Assembly: GCA_963824085.1 (NCBI GenBank)
Contig: CAWGNT010000015.1
Location: 248,001-312,000 of the forward strand
DNA from: JARRNE01 sp963824085
GTDB taxonomy: Bacteria > Pseudomonadota > Gammaproteobacteria > Chromatiales > Chromatiaceae
Reading direction: 5' to 3'
Length of the DNA stretch: 64,000 bases
Position numbers and translations under genes: made by a program. Below, in pieces: positions 53,671-64,000 of this stretch. Under the pieces are notes generated by a model. It worked only from the letters and a program-made list of their open reading frames with translations, did not search any database and was not told the origin of the DNA. Numbering within the stretch: the stretch's first letter is position 1; each line of letters opens with the position of its first letter.

Positions 53671-55477
53671 AGGGGCCAGGCTCAATAACTGGGGCCGCAA
53701 CCCGCCTTCCGCGCAACTAAGGCCTTGATTTATCGTTGACTGGCACATGGGGGCAATGCATCGCCGGCGCCCTATTGCGGGGCGCAAGAGATCAGGCTCA
53801 CAGAGGGGTGACTAGACAATGGGGCTCCTTCCCGCCAAGCTATGGCGGGAAGTTAGGTCGAGTAACCGGGGGAGCCCACGATGAGGAGCATGAACGAGGC
53901 AGCGCGTGCGATCAAGAGTCAGGCACTGTTGGACGAATTCGACGAGATCCTGGCGTTTGTGCAGACCGCGTTCGAAGAAGGGAGAACGGCGCACGAAGTG
54001 GAGAGCGGACTGTGGAAACGGATGCTGAAGCTGGGTCGAAGCGTCTACCAAGCCTGGCTGGATCTGTTCGGTGATGGCGATGCAGGGGAGCGGATCGTCC
54101 TGGAGGATGGCCGCGAGGTGCGTCGGCTCGTTGACTTGCATCGACGTGAAATCCAGAACGTGTTCGGTCTGTTCGAGCTGATGCGGGCGGTCTACGGGAC
54201 GCGCGAGGGCCAGAAGATCGAGGCGGTCCCGCTGGATGAACGTCTCGGGCTACCGCGGGGCAAGAGCTCGTACCTGCTGCAGGACTGGGATCAGCACCTG
54301 GCGGTGGAGATGCCCTATGCGACGGTCAGCGCCACACTTGCCCGGATCCTCGGCTTTAGCCAATCGGTGCACACCCTGGAGCGCAACCAGCGCGAGATGG
54401 CCACGGCGGTCGGGGATTTCTGGGAAGAGCGCCCGACCCCGGCGGCGGCGCAGGAAGGGGAGATCCTGGTCTGCACGGCTGACGGCAAGGGGGTTGCGAT
54501 GCGCGGTGGCGGCCAAGCACCCACGGGGGCCGAGCCTCCCGCCACGGAAGGGATGCGTGCCGGAACCAAGAAAATGGCCTTGCTCGGGGCGGCCTATACA
54601 GTGGACCCGTTCGTTCGCACACCCGAGCAGGTGTTGGATGCCCTGTTTGAGGCATCGCCCCCCGAGCAGCCACCGTCACGCCCCAAGCCCTGCTTCAAGT
54701 ATGTCCGGGCGGCCTTGCAGCGCGATGACATGGACTCGACCGAGCCGCAAGTTAAAGCGATCTTCGGTTGGCTGGCCGAGCAGATGACCCAGCGCAACCC
54801 CGAGGGCAACAAGCAGGTCGTCCTGCTCATGGACGGCCAGGACTCGCTCTGGAAAGCAGGCTGGGACTACCTGCCCGAGGAGCTTGCCGAGGTCACCGAG
54901 ATCCTCGATCTGCTCCACGCCATCGGTTACCTGTGGCAGGCCGCGTTCCTGTTCCATCCCACCGGCAGCGACGCCGCCCGCGCCTTCGTCAAAGCGCAGG
55001 CCCGACGCATGCTCCACGGCGAGATCGCCGCCGTGATCCACGCCTTGCGCTGGCTCGGCACGCACCACAAGCTCAAGGGCAAGCGCAGCGAGACGCTGGA
55101 GCGTATCTGTGGATACTTCCGCAACAATGCCCATCGTATGGCCTACGACGCCTACCTCGAGCACGGCTTCCCCATCGCCTCCGGTGTCATCGAAGGGGCC
55201 TGCCGGTGTGTCGTCAAAGACCGCATGGAACGTTCCGGCATGCGCTGGGTCATCTCCGGCGCCCGCGCTATGCTCGACATGCGTTGCGTCTACCTGAGCG
55301 GCCTCTGGGAGGAATTCACCGCGTTTCGCATCGATCACGAATCCCGGCGCCTGTACCCGGGATATGCCGCCAACGATGCGGATTTCAGCCAGCCACTCGC
55401 CGCGTAGCGGGCGCGGACGAGGGTGAGCGCTTCTCAAGAATATCTCAAGTGATTGAGGTAATTGAGCCTTGCCCCTC
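53670..55477 (+). mobile_element. ISKra4-like insertion sequence
   Basis: Left end GAGGGGCCAGGCTCAAT (53670-53686) and right end ATTGAGCCTTGCCCCTC (55461-55477) are inverted repeats with one mismatch. The element carries one transposase gene. Between the left end and the gene is a two-layer hairpin: CTTCCCGCC/GGCGGGAAG (53828-53852) nested in GGGCTCC/GGAGCCC (53822-53877). No flanking target duplication is evident. It lies exactly between the NTPase stop and the Wadjet operon. Confidence 0.8.
53881..55407 (+). CDS. ISKra4-family transposase
   Basis: The 508-residue protein reads 'RREIQNVFGLFELMRAVYGT', 'VCTADGKGVAMRGGGQAPTG', 'VVLLMDGQDSLWKAGWDYLP', 'LDLLHAIGYLWQAAFLFHPT' and 'IASGVIEGACRCVVKDRMER'. 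The DDE triad is probably the Asp in 'TADGKG', the Asp in 'LMDGQ' and the Glu in 'IEGACR'. This architecture is typical of ISKra4 transposases. The frame is intact, so the element may be active. Confidence 0.9.
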   Translation: MRSMNEAARAIKSQALLDEFDEILAFVQTAFEEGRTAHEVESGLWKRMLKLGRSVYQAWLDLFGDGDAGERIVLEDGREVRRLVDLHRREIQNVFGLFELMRAVYGTREGQKIEAVPLDERLGLPRGKSSYLLQDWDQHLAVEMPYATVSATLARILGFSQSVHTLERNQREMATAVGDFWEERPTPAAAQEGEILVCTADGKGVAMRGGGQAPTGAEPPATEGMRAGTKKMALLGAAYTVDPFVRTPEQVLDALFEASPPEQPPSRPKPCFKYVRAALQRDDMDSTEPQVKAIFGWLAEQMTQRNPEGNKQVVLLMDGQDSLWKAGWDYLPEELAEVTEILDLLHAIGYLWQAAFLFHPTGSDAARAFVKAQARRMLHGEIAAVIHALRWLGTHHKLKGKRSETLERICGYFRNNAHRMAYDAYLEHGFPIASGVIEGACRCVVKDRMERSGMRWVISGARAMLDMRCVYLSGLWEEFTAFRIDHESRRLYPGYAANDADFSQPLAA

Positions 55478-55552
55478 TTTCTCTATGGCCGCCTTTTCTC
55501 TAGGGATTTCGAAGATGCGGGGCCGGCTCATGGCCTGCTCCGAACGGAATTG

Positions 55553-56604
55553 TCATTCTCGGGATTCCGTGAACGCCTCGTCCGTCAGCGCATAAAGCAC
55601 CTCTAGCCCCAACGCCTCCTGTGGGACACGCCGACCGGACAGTAGGAGTGCTCGCACCACCGCCCAGTCCTCCGCGCCCAGCCAACCGGCGCATAGGGCG
55701 TCGGTCTCGGCGGAGAGGCTCGGAGCACACGCTTCGCAGCGTGGACCGCGCGCCACCAGCCATCGGTACCAGCGCATCTCGGGTTCTAAAGGCTCAAGTC
55801 CCGCCTCGACACGACGACGGTTGGCTCGCGCCGGGATCTCCAGGCCGCGCAGGTCCAGGTCGCCCAGGTAGCGCAGCCCCGCCGCCCCGCTGTCCGCCGC
55901 GATGCGATCGAGGTGCTCCACCGAGGTGCGGAAGGCGTTGCCGGAGCCGTAAGCGACGGCGCCGTACTGGTGTGCCTGGCGATTCCAGGCGCAGAAGCTC
56001 CAGTAGCTGTGGTGATTCTCCAGGACGAGCAGAGGTTGGCCCTGCGCCCTTCCGGGGGGGATCTCATAGGGCAAGGGTAGTGGCACGCGAAAACAGTCGA
56101 GCTTCGCGAGCGAGAGACGGCCGTCGAACAGTTGCCCAGCGGCGTCGGCCAGCGCGTCGAGCCGCTTCTCGTCGCCGAAGATGGCGAGCGACCGCTCCCG
56201 GCTCGGCACCCGCACAGGGCTCGCTCCCCGGCGCTTGAGATAGGCATTGATCGCCCGCGCGTCCTCGCGCCCGCGCCCGTCCCTGAGCCCCGCGGCGAAC
56301 GCCATGGCCGGCACCCAGACGGTGTGGTCGAGCGGCGTTGGCGCGATGGCCGGCGGCACCGAGCGCACCCACCGCGGCATCGCGGGCGAGCCCGGAATCC
56401 AGAGCGCCTTGCCCTTGGGCAGGGCGAGGTGCCCATCCCGCTCGGCCCGTTCCAGGACGGCCATCAAAGCGGCCCGCTGGCGCGGATCCTCGCGCGCCTC
56501 GGGGAAAGCGTCAGGTAGAGCGCGAGCAGACGCTCGTACGGGATCTTGAACCGCGGCTCCGCGCGCAGGGCGTCGAGGAAGGCCTGCTCACGCGGGCTCG
56601 GCAT
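55553..56604 (-). pseudogene. jetD: Wadjet nuclease subunit JetD, with one frameshift
   Basis: JetD is the TOPRIM-like nuclease that cuts plasmids extruded by the Jet SMC complex. ATG 56604 opens 'MPSPREQAFLDALRAEPRFK', which shifts frame near 56510 into 'DPRQRAALMAVLERAERDGH'. The C-terminal TOPRIM region is readable: 'PLLVLENHHSYWSFCAWNRQ', 'GLRYLGDLDLRGLEIPARAN' (D-x-D). The start overlaps the JetC stop by 17 bp. It is the last gene of the operon, 75 bp from the IS end. Confidence 0.85.
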
Positions 56605-59600
56605 GGATGTCATACTCGGCCGACTCGACTATGGCGAGATGGGTGCGGCCGGTTCCGGTGTGGGTGCCGACGCGGCGTAGCCGAACAAGGTGGCCGAACT
56701 CGGCCAGGGCGTTGTAGTCCTGGATGCCGGTGGCATAGATCAGCTGGATGCCGAAGCGGCGCGCCAGCTCGACCTGGGGGCGGATCAGCGTCACCTTGTT
56801 GGCCTTGCCGAAGGGGTTGTCCAGGATCAGGAAGCCGCTGTTGGCTTTGCCGCCGACCGCCTTGGATCGGGTACGCAGCTGGGCCATCACGAGGTAGAGG
56901 AACAGGGCGGCGGTCATGCTCTCGCCGCCGCTGCCGACGCGCTTGGCGATCGGCAGGTGGCGCGGCCCGAGGTCAGTGGGCTTGAGGAAGGCGAGCCCCA
57001 GGTCGCCGTCCGGGGACAGGGCGCGGGCGGCCTCGCCCACCCGCTCGGCGGCCAGGTCGGTCCCGCTGGCCGGCAGGCGGTTGTCGCGGGCGAGCCGGTC
57101 GATGTAGTGGCGCAGACGCTCCTCGCGGCTCTCTGGGGCCAGCTTGCCGAAGCGTGCGCGCATCTTGAGGATCGGCTGGCCGCCGAAGTGCGGGACCTCC
57201 GCGGGGATCTGAAAGCCGCTGGCGGCGCGGTTGAGCAGGCCGACGGACTCGTCGAGGAGCTGCTGAAGACGGCGCCGGACCAGGTCCAGGTTCTCGTCGA
57301 GCTTGTCGAGCTCGAAGCGGCAGGTCTCGATGCGGTCTTCGACCAGCCGGACGTGGGACTCGACGGCGGCGCAGGCATCCTCGAAACGGTTGCCGCGTAG
57401 CTCTACGGCGATCTGCGGCTCCAGGCGCAGCAGGGTCTCCTGCTCCAGGGTCTGGCGGATCTTCTTGAGCTGGCCACGGGCGACTTCGTCGGCCTTTTCC
57501 ACCAGGTCGCGTGCAGTGCTGAGGCCGTTCAGGGACTCTTTGTGCAGAGCCCCGACGTCCTCGTCCCCGGCGGGCAGCTCCAGCGGCGGAATGCCTTTGG
57601 CCGGTACCTCACCTGGGAGAGTGTCGATCCAGGTGCCGAGCTGGCGCAGCCGGCCCTTGTCGGTGCCGATGGCCTTTTCGAGGGTGCTGAGCTGCTGCGT
57701 GGCTTGCTTCTCGTCGGCCGTGAGGTCGTGCAGCGCGCGGCCCACCCGCGCCAGTGCCTCGTCGACCGCACCGCTCTCCGACCCCTCCAGGTCTGCGGCA
57801 ATTATGCTCGGATGCTCGCGCGCCCGATGCTGTTTGTCGGCTTCCTCCTTGCGAGTGCGCAGGCGCTCTCCCCAGACGGAGCCGCCCCGCCGGGCACTTT
57901 CCAGGTCCGCGTCAGCGGTATCGGCCAGGGCGTCCAGATCCTGCGCAAGCAGCGGTTCGACCTCGGCCGGGTCGATGCCGGCCACGGCTTTGCGGTAGGC
58001 GCCCTCCTGATCCCCGCGGGTGCGCTTGGCCTCTTCGATGCGCGCCTTGATCTCGTCGTAGCCCCTTCTCCCGGGTGACGGCGTCCAGGGCTTGCCAGGC
58101 GGTGCGATAGTCAGTCTCTAGCTCGGGCAGGGACGGCTTGCGCCAGCTGTCCTCATCGATCCGGCCATTCGATCGTCGTACTCGGCGACCTCGGCAAGCT
58201 GCCGGTCGAAGGCCGTGGCATCACGCCCGGCGTCCTCGGCCTGGGTCCTGAGCGGGGCTTGCCTGCTTGCTTGAGCTCTTCGCGCTTGGCTTCGTTGTCG
58301 GCGATCTCGCCACCTAGGGACTCGATTTGCCTCTCAATCTCGCGCAGCCGGTTCAGGGTCTCCGCCAGGCCCGACTCGTGCTCCTCGATGAAGCGGGTGA
58401 GCGCCTGCTTGTGGTGAGCGGCTCGGTATCGAGCCTCGCGGATCTCCTCCAATTCCTCTGCCAGTTCGACGCGTCGGCCACGGATCTCCTCCAGACGCTC
58501 CGCGCACTCGCCGGCAGACGCATCCAGGCGGGCGATGTCCTGCTCGAGGCGGAGCGCCTCCTGCCGCAGGGCGGTGAGCCGGCCGGCGCCGAAGACCCGG
58601 AGATAAGCGTCCAGGTCGGCGGACGTGGCACGTGCGTCGTTCAAGCTCCGCTCCAGCTCGTCGATCCTTTCCTGGACCTCGGTGTGACTGACGTCGAGGT
58701 CCCGAGCGTATTGCGCCGCCGCCGGCCGGTCGTAGGCGGCGTCGAAGGGTTGGCTGAGCACCAGGGCGTCGGCGGGGGGCTCGGTCGGCTCGTCGCGCGG
58801 CAGGGAGACTTGCACCGGGCGGCGCAGCCGAAGCCCGTCGTGGGGCAGCAAGCGGATGCGCTCAAGGTCCTGCCGGCGGTAGACGTAGAGCCCACCGAAG
58901 CGCGCCGGATCGCTCTCCAGACAGCGCCGAGCGGCCTCGGCCTCCGGCTGGGTCTCCGCCAGGTAGGTGGGGTAATGACCCAGGGTATCGGCGCCGATGC
59001 CCCGCTCGGCGAGCCACTCCAGGGCGGCCTGGGCGTCCGGGTCCGGGGCGGCGAGCCCGGTGGCGGCGATGCTTCCGCGATCCATGTCCAGATCCTGGAT
59101 CGCGCGATAGTCCTGTAGTCGCTTCGTCTCCAATTGCCGGATGTGGACTTGGATTTGCTCGGCAAGACCCTGGGCGTCCGGGTCCACCGTCTCAGCCCCC
59201 GTGACCTTGCGTAGCAGGACAGAGGTAGCCAGCCGCTCGCGGCGCGACTCGCCGTCGGCAATGGTCTCCCGCACCTTGGCGAGCTCCGCCTTCATCCTGG
59301 CCACGGCGTCCAGATGCTTTGTGTGCTCGCCCTCCGTTGCTGCGCGCTCCGCCTCCAGCATGGCGTCAGCAGCAAGGATCTCCGCGCTGCGCCTCTCGGC
59401 CGAGGCGACGTCTCCCCCATGTCGCGCCAGGGCGTCCTCGGGAACCTCGTCCGCCGCAACGGAAACCGTGCCGCGAATCAGGGCGTCCAGCGCCCGCTGG
59501 CGGGCGGCAACGCGCTCCTGGAGCGCTCCCCTTTTCTGCTCAGCCTTGCTTCGGTCCGTTCGCAGGTCGGCTAGCGCCTTACCCAAGGCACCTCGCTGCG

Positions 59601-60935
59601 CCTCGGTCTCTGCGCCTTCGCGTGCCAAACGCGACTGTGTCTGACGGGGCCTCGTGCGCCTCCCAGACCAGGCGCGCACGCAGCCCAGTGCCAGCGGCCT
59701 GGGGCGCGTGTCAGAACCGGCTCAATATCCTTTTCGGCTGCCAAGAGGGTCTCGCGAAAGCCCGCGATGTGGGATTCGGTCTCGCGCAGCGGGACCCAAG
59801 CTTGTGCCGCGAAGACAAGGCGGCGCTGCTGCCTGGCCGCCGCCTCGCGCGAGCGCGCACAGTCGCACTCGGCCTGGGCCTCGGCCACAAGGCGGGCCTG
59901 GCGCAGGGCCTCGATCGCCTCCCGGCGGCCGTCCGCCTCCTGGTGCTTATCCGCGAGATCGTCGAGCTGCGCTTTGCACGCATCGAGCTCCTGCCCGTGC
60001 CACGCCTCGTCTGCCTCTAGCCCCTCCCGGCGGACCAGCAGGGCGGCGTGCAGCCCGGCGATCCGCTGCTCGGCCTGGGTCAGGCGCTCACGCGCGCGGC
60101 CGCGCTCGGCAGCGGCCACCGCGAAGGGGGCGAAGGCGGCGGCCAGCTCGCCCAGGACCTGGATGCGATCCTGGGTATCGGGCCGGACGCGCTGCTTGCG
60201 CAGGGCCTCGCCCAGGGTCTCGCGGGTGCTCTCGGCGGCGTCGGTCTGCAGGGCCATGGCGTAGAAGCGGCGCAGGAAGTCCGCCTCGCTGCGGAAATCG
60301 AGAAAGCCGTCAATGCCCCCCGGGGCACCGCAGAAGTCCACCTGGCGGTCCAGCAGCCAGGGGTCGGCGCCCTCCTCTTCCAGGTGCTTCTCCCAGTCCG
60401 GCCGGGCGGTGAAGGTGCGGAACTGGGGGTGGACCTCGCGGGTCTCGTGCAGCCAGCGGTCGGACCGTCTCCAGGTCCTCGATCTCGCCCGCGCTGCCCA
60501 GGCCGCGGACGGGCAGGGCCTCGAAGGTCAGCCCGGGTCCGGGCGAGAAGGAGAAGAAGACCCGCACCGGCTCCTGGTTGCGTTCCTGAAGGCACACCAT
60601 CTGGCCGGCAATGAAGCGGTCTCGGGGGTCGTCAGGGAACAGGCTCGCCGCCGCCCGGGCGCTGCATCTCCACCACCACGAACCCGGGGCGCGGGCCGAA
60701 GTAGTCGCGGAAGTGGTGATCCGGCTTCTGTAGGTGCTGGACGAAGCGCTGCTGGCGCGGTACGAAGACACTGAAGATCAGGCTCAGCAGGGTAGTCTTG
60801 CCCTCGCCGTTGGGGAGGCTGACGATGCCGTGGTCAGGCTCGCCATCGGCGCCGGGAAGTGTACAGCAGGGTGCCGTCGTACCAGGCGTCGCGGTAGCCG
60901 ACCCGACTCAGGAGCACGCGGCGGATGCGGTTCAT
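56588..60935 (-). pseudogene. jetC: Wadjet SMC-like ATPase JetC, with several frameshifts
   Basis: JetC is the MukB-like motor. ATG 60935 opens 'MNRIRRVLLSRVGYRDAWYD', overlapping the JetB stop (ATGA). Walker A 'LPNGEGKTTLLSLIFSVF' lies in a second frame (about 60810), then coiled coil in a third ('RREGLEADEAWHGQELDACK'), a hinge in another ('YRAIQDLDMDRGSIAATGLA', 'LGHYPTYLAETQPEAEAARR'), and finally the ABC signature 'RVGSGGESMTAALFLYLVMA' with Walker B 'NSGFLILDNPFGKANKV' in 57985-56588. At least five frame changes occur in 4.3 kb. The total length, about 1445 codons, is right for the family. Confidence 0.88.
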
Positions 60936-61682
60936 CGCCCTTCGTCCTTGCCCAAGGCCAGCTGATGGCACAGGGCGAACAACATCCTTCTGCCGCGTGG
61001 CGCGCGAGCAGCAGCCGATAGCGACGCGACGGGAAATAGAAGCCGCCGTCGCTGGCTTCCTCGCGGCACCGGACCAGACCCTGCTCGCGCAGCTGGTTGA
61101 GCACCAGCCGCAGGGCACCGTCGAACGAGGAGAGCGACGCGCGCTCTGGCATCATGCTGATGCACCGGCAGCGCGAGGAGCTGGTCCCAGGCCCTCCGCA
61201 ACACCGTAGACATGGCCTCGGCGTCGCCCTGCTGGAGACTGGCGAGCTGGTGGCACAGGTTCAGGACCGCCACCTCACGGATATCGCTGAGGCGCACCGT
61301 CTCCACCGCCTCGTCCGGGTCGTCGAGCTTCGCGGCAGTGGGGAAGAAGGCGGCGGCAACACCCGCCTGCAGCACGGCGATGGTCCCCCGCTCAAGCTTG
61401 TGGCCGTCCCGCGCCAGGCTGCGGCGATAGTCGGACAGGCCCATGGCGAAGCGGCTCTCGGCATCCCGCGGGGCGAGCACCACGCCGTTCTCAGACACGT
61501 CGAGCAGCGCCAGCTCCAAGCCGTCGGCCACGGCCTGCGCCAGCTCGCGAAATGCAGGCTCAGCCAGCCACCTGCGGATCAGCTCGCGGTATTCCCGGCG
61601 GGTCCTGTTGCGGATGGACGCGCGGGCTCAGACCCTTGTAGACCAGTCGGGCGGCGAGACGGGTGTCTTCTGCAGGCTCCAC
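60932..61682 (-). pseudogene. jetB: Wadjet subunit JetB (MukE-like), frameshifted
   Basis: The gene begins GTG 61682, right after the JetA stop (TGAGTG): 'VEPAEDTRLAARLVYKGL'. It continues in a second frame, 'YRELIRRWLAEPAFRELAQA', 'GVVLAPRDAESRFAMGLSDY' and 'LNLCHQLASLQQGDAEAMST', then a short third frame 'FDGALRLVLNQLREQGLVRC', and returns to end '...LALGKDEGR' at 60932. This is the winged-helix MukE/DUF4194-like subunit that bridges the kleisin and SMC heads. Three indels disturb the frame. Confidence 0.75.
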
Positions 61683-63280
61683 TCAGCGGGGCTCCATCAC
61701 CAGATCGTCACCTTCCACCACGGGATCACTGAAACACCCGGCCACGCGTGTCTTGACGCCGAGCCGATCATCGCGCGGATGGAAGGCCGCGATGACCACG
61801 TAGGCCAGGCAAAGCCGCTCGTCGCGGTCGAGCCCATCGCTGCATGCCTGTTGCAGCAATGCCGAAAAGGTCATAGGGCTGGATCTATCCAGCAGCGCCC
61901 TGGCCCACTCGACCACCCGCGCCTGCAATGCCTGGTCGAAACGTTCGGCGAGGCGTTCCAGGTCGGTCAGGGGGGCGTCCTCGTCGTCAGCGGGCAGGGT
62001 GTCGTCCTGGCCCTGCCCGCGCTCAAGCAGGTCGAGCAGGAGTACCGGGTCGAGCATACCCACCACCGTTGGCGCGTTGAGCAGAGTGGTGATCTGCTCG
62101 GCGATGACCGCGAGGTCGGAGACGCCTCACGCCAGCAGGGGCTCGAGCACCTGCCGCTCCAGGGTCCGCAGAGCCGTCACGTGTTGCGCGCGGAAGGCCG
62201 ATGCCTGCAAGGCGAGGAAGCGGTTGTTGACGGACATGGTCTCCCGGTGCAGCTGGGTGCGTGCTGGTGGCGGCAGTCGTCGATGGTGTCGCGAAGGTTG
62301 ACCAGGTCGCGGCGGAGATCAGGGCCCAGGCCGTCGAGGTCGTGTGCGCCGATGCCTTGTAGGATTGCGTGCTCCTCGGCTTGGCGTCGATAACGTGCTC
62401 GATCGCCTCGGCGATGCGCGGCAGGGTCTCGCGACTCCAGTGCACGGCCCCGCCGGCGCGGTGTGCCCGCAGAAGGTGCTTGCGCAGGGTCTCGCGCAGC
62501 TCCAGGGTCCGTGTCCGGGCGCGCCGAGCCAGCCGCAGACACCGCTTGAGCGTCCCCGCTCGAGGCAGGCGGGCAATCAGGATCTCCTCCGCCTGTTGGG
62601 CGAGTGCCGGGTCCACATCCAGCATGGCGAGATAGGCGGTCAGGCCCTCGGGCGTGAGCAGGTAGCGCAGCACCCCGTCGGGTTCGTCGGTCAGACGCAA
62701 CAGGCGAAACCGCAGGCGCCGGGCGGTACCTCCGGCGGCGTCGAAGTACGCCGGCTTCACCCGGCGACTGGCGCTCGGCGAGCATCGGTCAGGGCATCGA
62801 GCACCTGCTCGGCGGCGCGCTCGCGCTGGGGCGCGTCGAGTGCGCGCCTGCGTACCAGAGCCGAACGGTCCAAGGTCGCCTCCATCCGTGCGATCTCCCC
62901 GGCCAGGTGGGCGCGGATCTCCGCGCGCCGCGCCCCCAAGTCCATCACCATGCGCTCGGAGACGAAATCGAATAGGGACAGCGACAGATACAGGGTGTCT
63001 ATCCCTTCGAGCAGGCCCTCTCCCTCGGCGCCGAACCTGGCTTTACTCCCCTCCAGCTGAAATAGGGGCGAGAGCAGGAGCAGGTTGCGCAGCTGGCGCC
63101 CCACCGCCTCGTCCCGAAGTGCCTCTCCACCCGCGTCCGAGAATCGGTGACCGCCGCTGGCGGCTTCTGGCACTTCGGCCTGCGCCTGCGGCGCGTGAGT
63201 GAGGTCGGCCAGCAGGTCGTCCATGGCTCGGTGAATGGCGCTGGATGTGGGCAATGTCAGGGCGAGCCTCCAGGTCTCCT
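61683..63280 (-). pseudogene. jetA: Wadjet kleisin subunit JetA (MukF-like), frameshifted
   Basis: The readable pieces are 'GGEALRDEAVGRQLRNLLLL' and 'IDTLYLSLSLFDFVSERMVM' (63254-62757), 'RLTDEPDGVLRYLLTPEGLT' and 'QAEEILIARLPRAGTLKRCL' (62760 to about 62340), a third frame including 'MSVNNRFLALQASAFRAQHV' before a TGA near 62128, and 'DPVLLLDLLERGQGQDDTLP' to the end at 61683. These fit the helical JetA/kleisin family. The true start is unclear; coding sense extends upstream of TTG 63254 ('FFKETWRLALTLPTSS'). Besides frame changes there is one in-frame nonsense codon. Confidence 0.75.
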
Positions 63281-63441
63281 TGAAAAACCCGGTGCAAAAA
63301 CCCGGAACGGACCACGGTTCCGTAGTACAGGAGCCCCCGCCCGGTTAGCGGCTTTCGGCGTCTCCCAGGACTCCCGGCTCGCGCTCGTCAAGATGTTCGA
63401 TGGTGCGCTAGCTCGTGACACTTTCTCAGAGATCTCACTCT

Positions 63442-64000
63442 TCATCGCACACGCAAATGCTCCAGCCGGTACTGCAGCGCATCTTCCCGCGGCCGGTACC
63501 TTGCGTTCTGGGGCAACAGGATGTCCGTGCCGTCGAGGTCGAGAAGCGCGGCGTTGTCCCGAAGTCTGGGGTCGAGCACCTTCGAGACGTGCCAGCGCAA
63601 ATCGGGACCCGGCGCGATCAGGTTTCTGTCCAAGGCCCAGTGGTAGGAGGGGGCAAGCGCGATTCCGTTGCGGGGGTCGTCGTCGGCCGAAGCGGCAAAA
63701 GGGATCAGATGCGCTGCCTCCGCCATAACTTGGCCGTCCGGAAGAATGATCCGCCATCCAGAGGCCGCACACCGGTAGTCATATGCTTCGAGTACCGTGC
63801 GTCGGAACGCAGTCGAGCGGACCTTCTCGACGTCGGGCTCTGCCGGCTCCCTAACGTCCCTTCCTTCAGTCAGGCCCCGCAGCCGCCGCTCGTATCGACC
63901 CAGAGCCCCCTCCCTCTCCAGCAGGGCCACGAGCTGTTCTCGCTCCGCGGGGAACCAGAATCCAACCAAGTCGTTCCTGAGGACTTCTCTGGCGACGGGA
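63442..64000 (-). CDS. HNH restriction endonuclease-like protein, truncated at the window edge
   Basis: The frame remains open to base 64000, so the 5' end lies outside; TTG 63969 is only the first possible start inside. The readable part has 'AFRRTVLEAYDYRCAASGWR', 'MAEAAHLIPFAASADDDPRN' and 'GIALAPSYHWALDRNLIAPG', the HNH_2-type nuclease domain (AHLIPF...NGIALAP..HWA.D). These are restriction-like HNH proteins. It is on the same strand as, and just upstream of, the Wadjet operon with about 160 bp between. Confidence 0.85.
   Translation of the reverse strand, partial: PVAREVLRNDLVGFWFPAEREQLVALLEREGALGRYERRLRGLTEGRDVREPAEPDVEKVRSTAFRRTVLEAYDYRCAASGWRIILPDGQVMAEAAHLIPFAASADDDPRNGIALAPSYHWALDRNLIAPGPDLRWHVSKVLDPRLRDNAALLDLDGTDILLPQNARYRPREDALQYRLEHLRVR

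Noticed and set aside
55437..55595. Extension of coding sequence past the IS right end into the Wadjet 3' region
   Set aside because: A frame of about 40 codons is open across the junction, but it overlaps JetD antisense and has no conserved content.
1..64000. tRNA, rRNA or riboswitch genes
   Set aside because: I saw no cloverleaf-like sequence, rRNA signature or known riboswitch core; a covariance-model scan would be needed to exclude small RNAs.

Overview
The window is GC-rich DNA with a typical gammaproteobacterial gene style: an RND efflux operon, type I-C CRISPR-Cas, Uma2 nucleases, a glucosylglycerate osmolyte module, and many HicAB and DUF433/DUF5615 pairs. This gene mix, with REP-like palindromes between genes, resembles purple sulfur bacteria and other Chromatiales. 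That placement is inference; there is no rRNA or marker gene here.

Layout. 1-10.4 kb: a truncated gene at the edge, a small Cys-rich exported protein, a complete RND tripartite efflux operon (outer membrane lipoprotein, adaptor, pump), a ChaA-like Ca2+/H+ antiporter, a gene split by a 205-bp MITE with an 8-bp target duplication, and a decayed fragment of a second antiporter. 10.5-20.0 kb: a 13-repeat type I-C CRISPR array, its leader, and cas2-cas1-cas4-cas7-cas8c-cas5-cas3 on the minus strand. A DUF433/HicB-like pair sits between cas4 and cas1, and cas8c and cas3 carry frameshifts. 20.8-30.5 kb: a Met-rich membrane-anchored protein, an FtsX/MacB-type ABC exporter operon, and an osmolyte block (HAD phosphatase, glucosyl-3-phosphoglycerate synthase, and a GH13 sugar phosphorylase facing them). 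31.0-33.8 kb: three more MITE copies among two paralogous secreted proteins, one carrying a CAP domain. 33.8-39.8 kb: a large SNF2 helicase with an overlapping partner gene. 40.2-50.6 kb: an accessory hotspot of toxin-antitoxin genes and remnants, two Uma2 nucleases, HIT proteins, an HNH nuclease fused in frame to an antitoxin, and two copies of a phosphorothioation-associated methyltransferase gene. 51.2-53.7 kb: an AT-richer single gene encoding a restriction-type nuclease domain joined to a P-loop NTPase, a candidate defense gene. 53.7-55.5 kb: an ISKra4-like element. 55.5-63.3 kb: a four-gene Wadjet (JetABCD) anti-plasmid operon with many frameshifts. An HNH endonuclease runs off the right edge.

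Taken together, the left part is housekeeping or stress physiology and is largely intact, while the defense genes are often frameshifted, duplicated or interrupted. The most unusual signal is in the CRISPR spacers: across 426 nt there is no homopolymer of three or more, and only 33 of 414 dinucleotide steps repeat the same base (about 26% is expected at this base composition). This points to a donor pool of very unusual composition.
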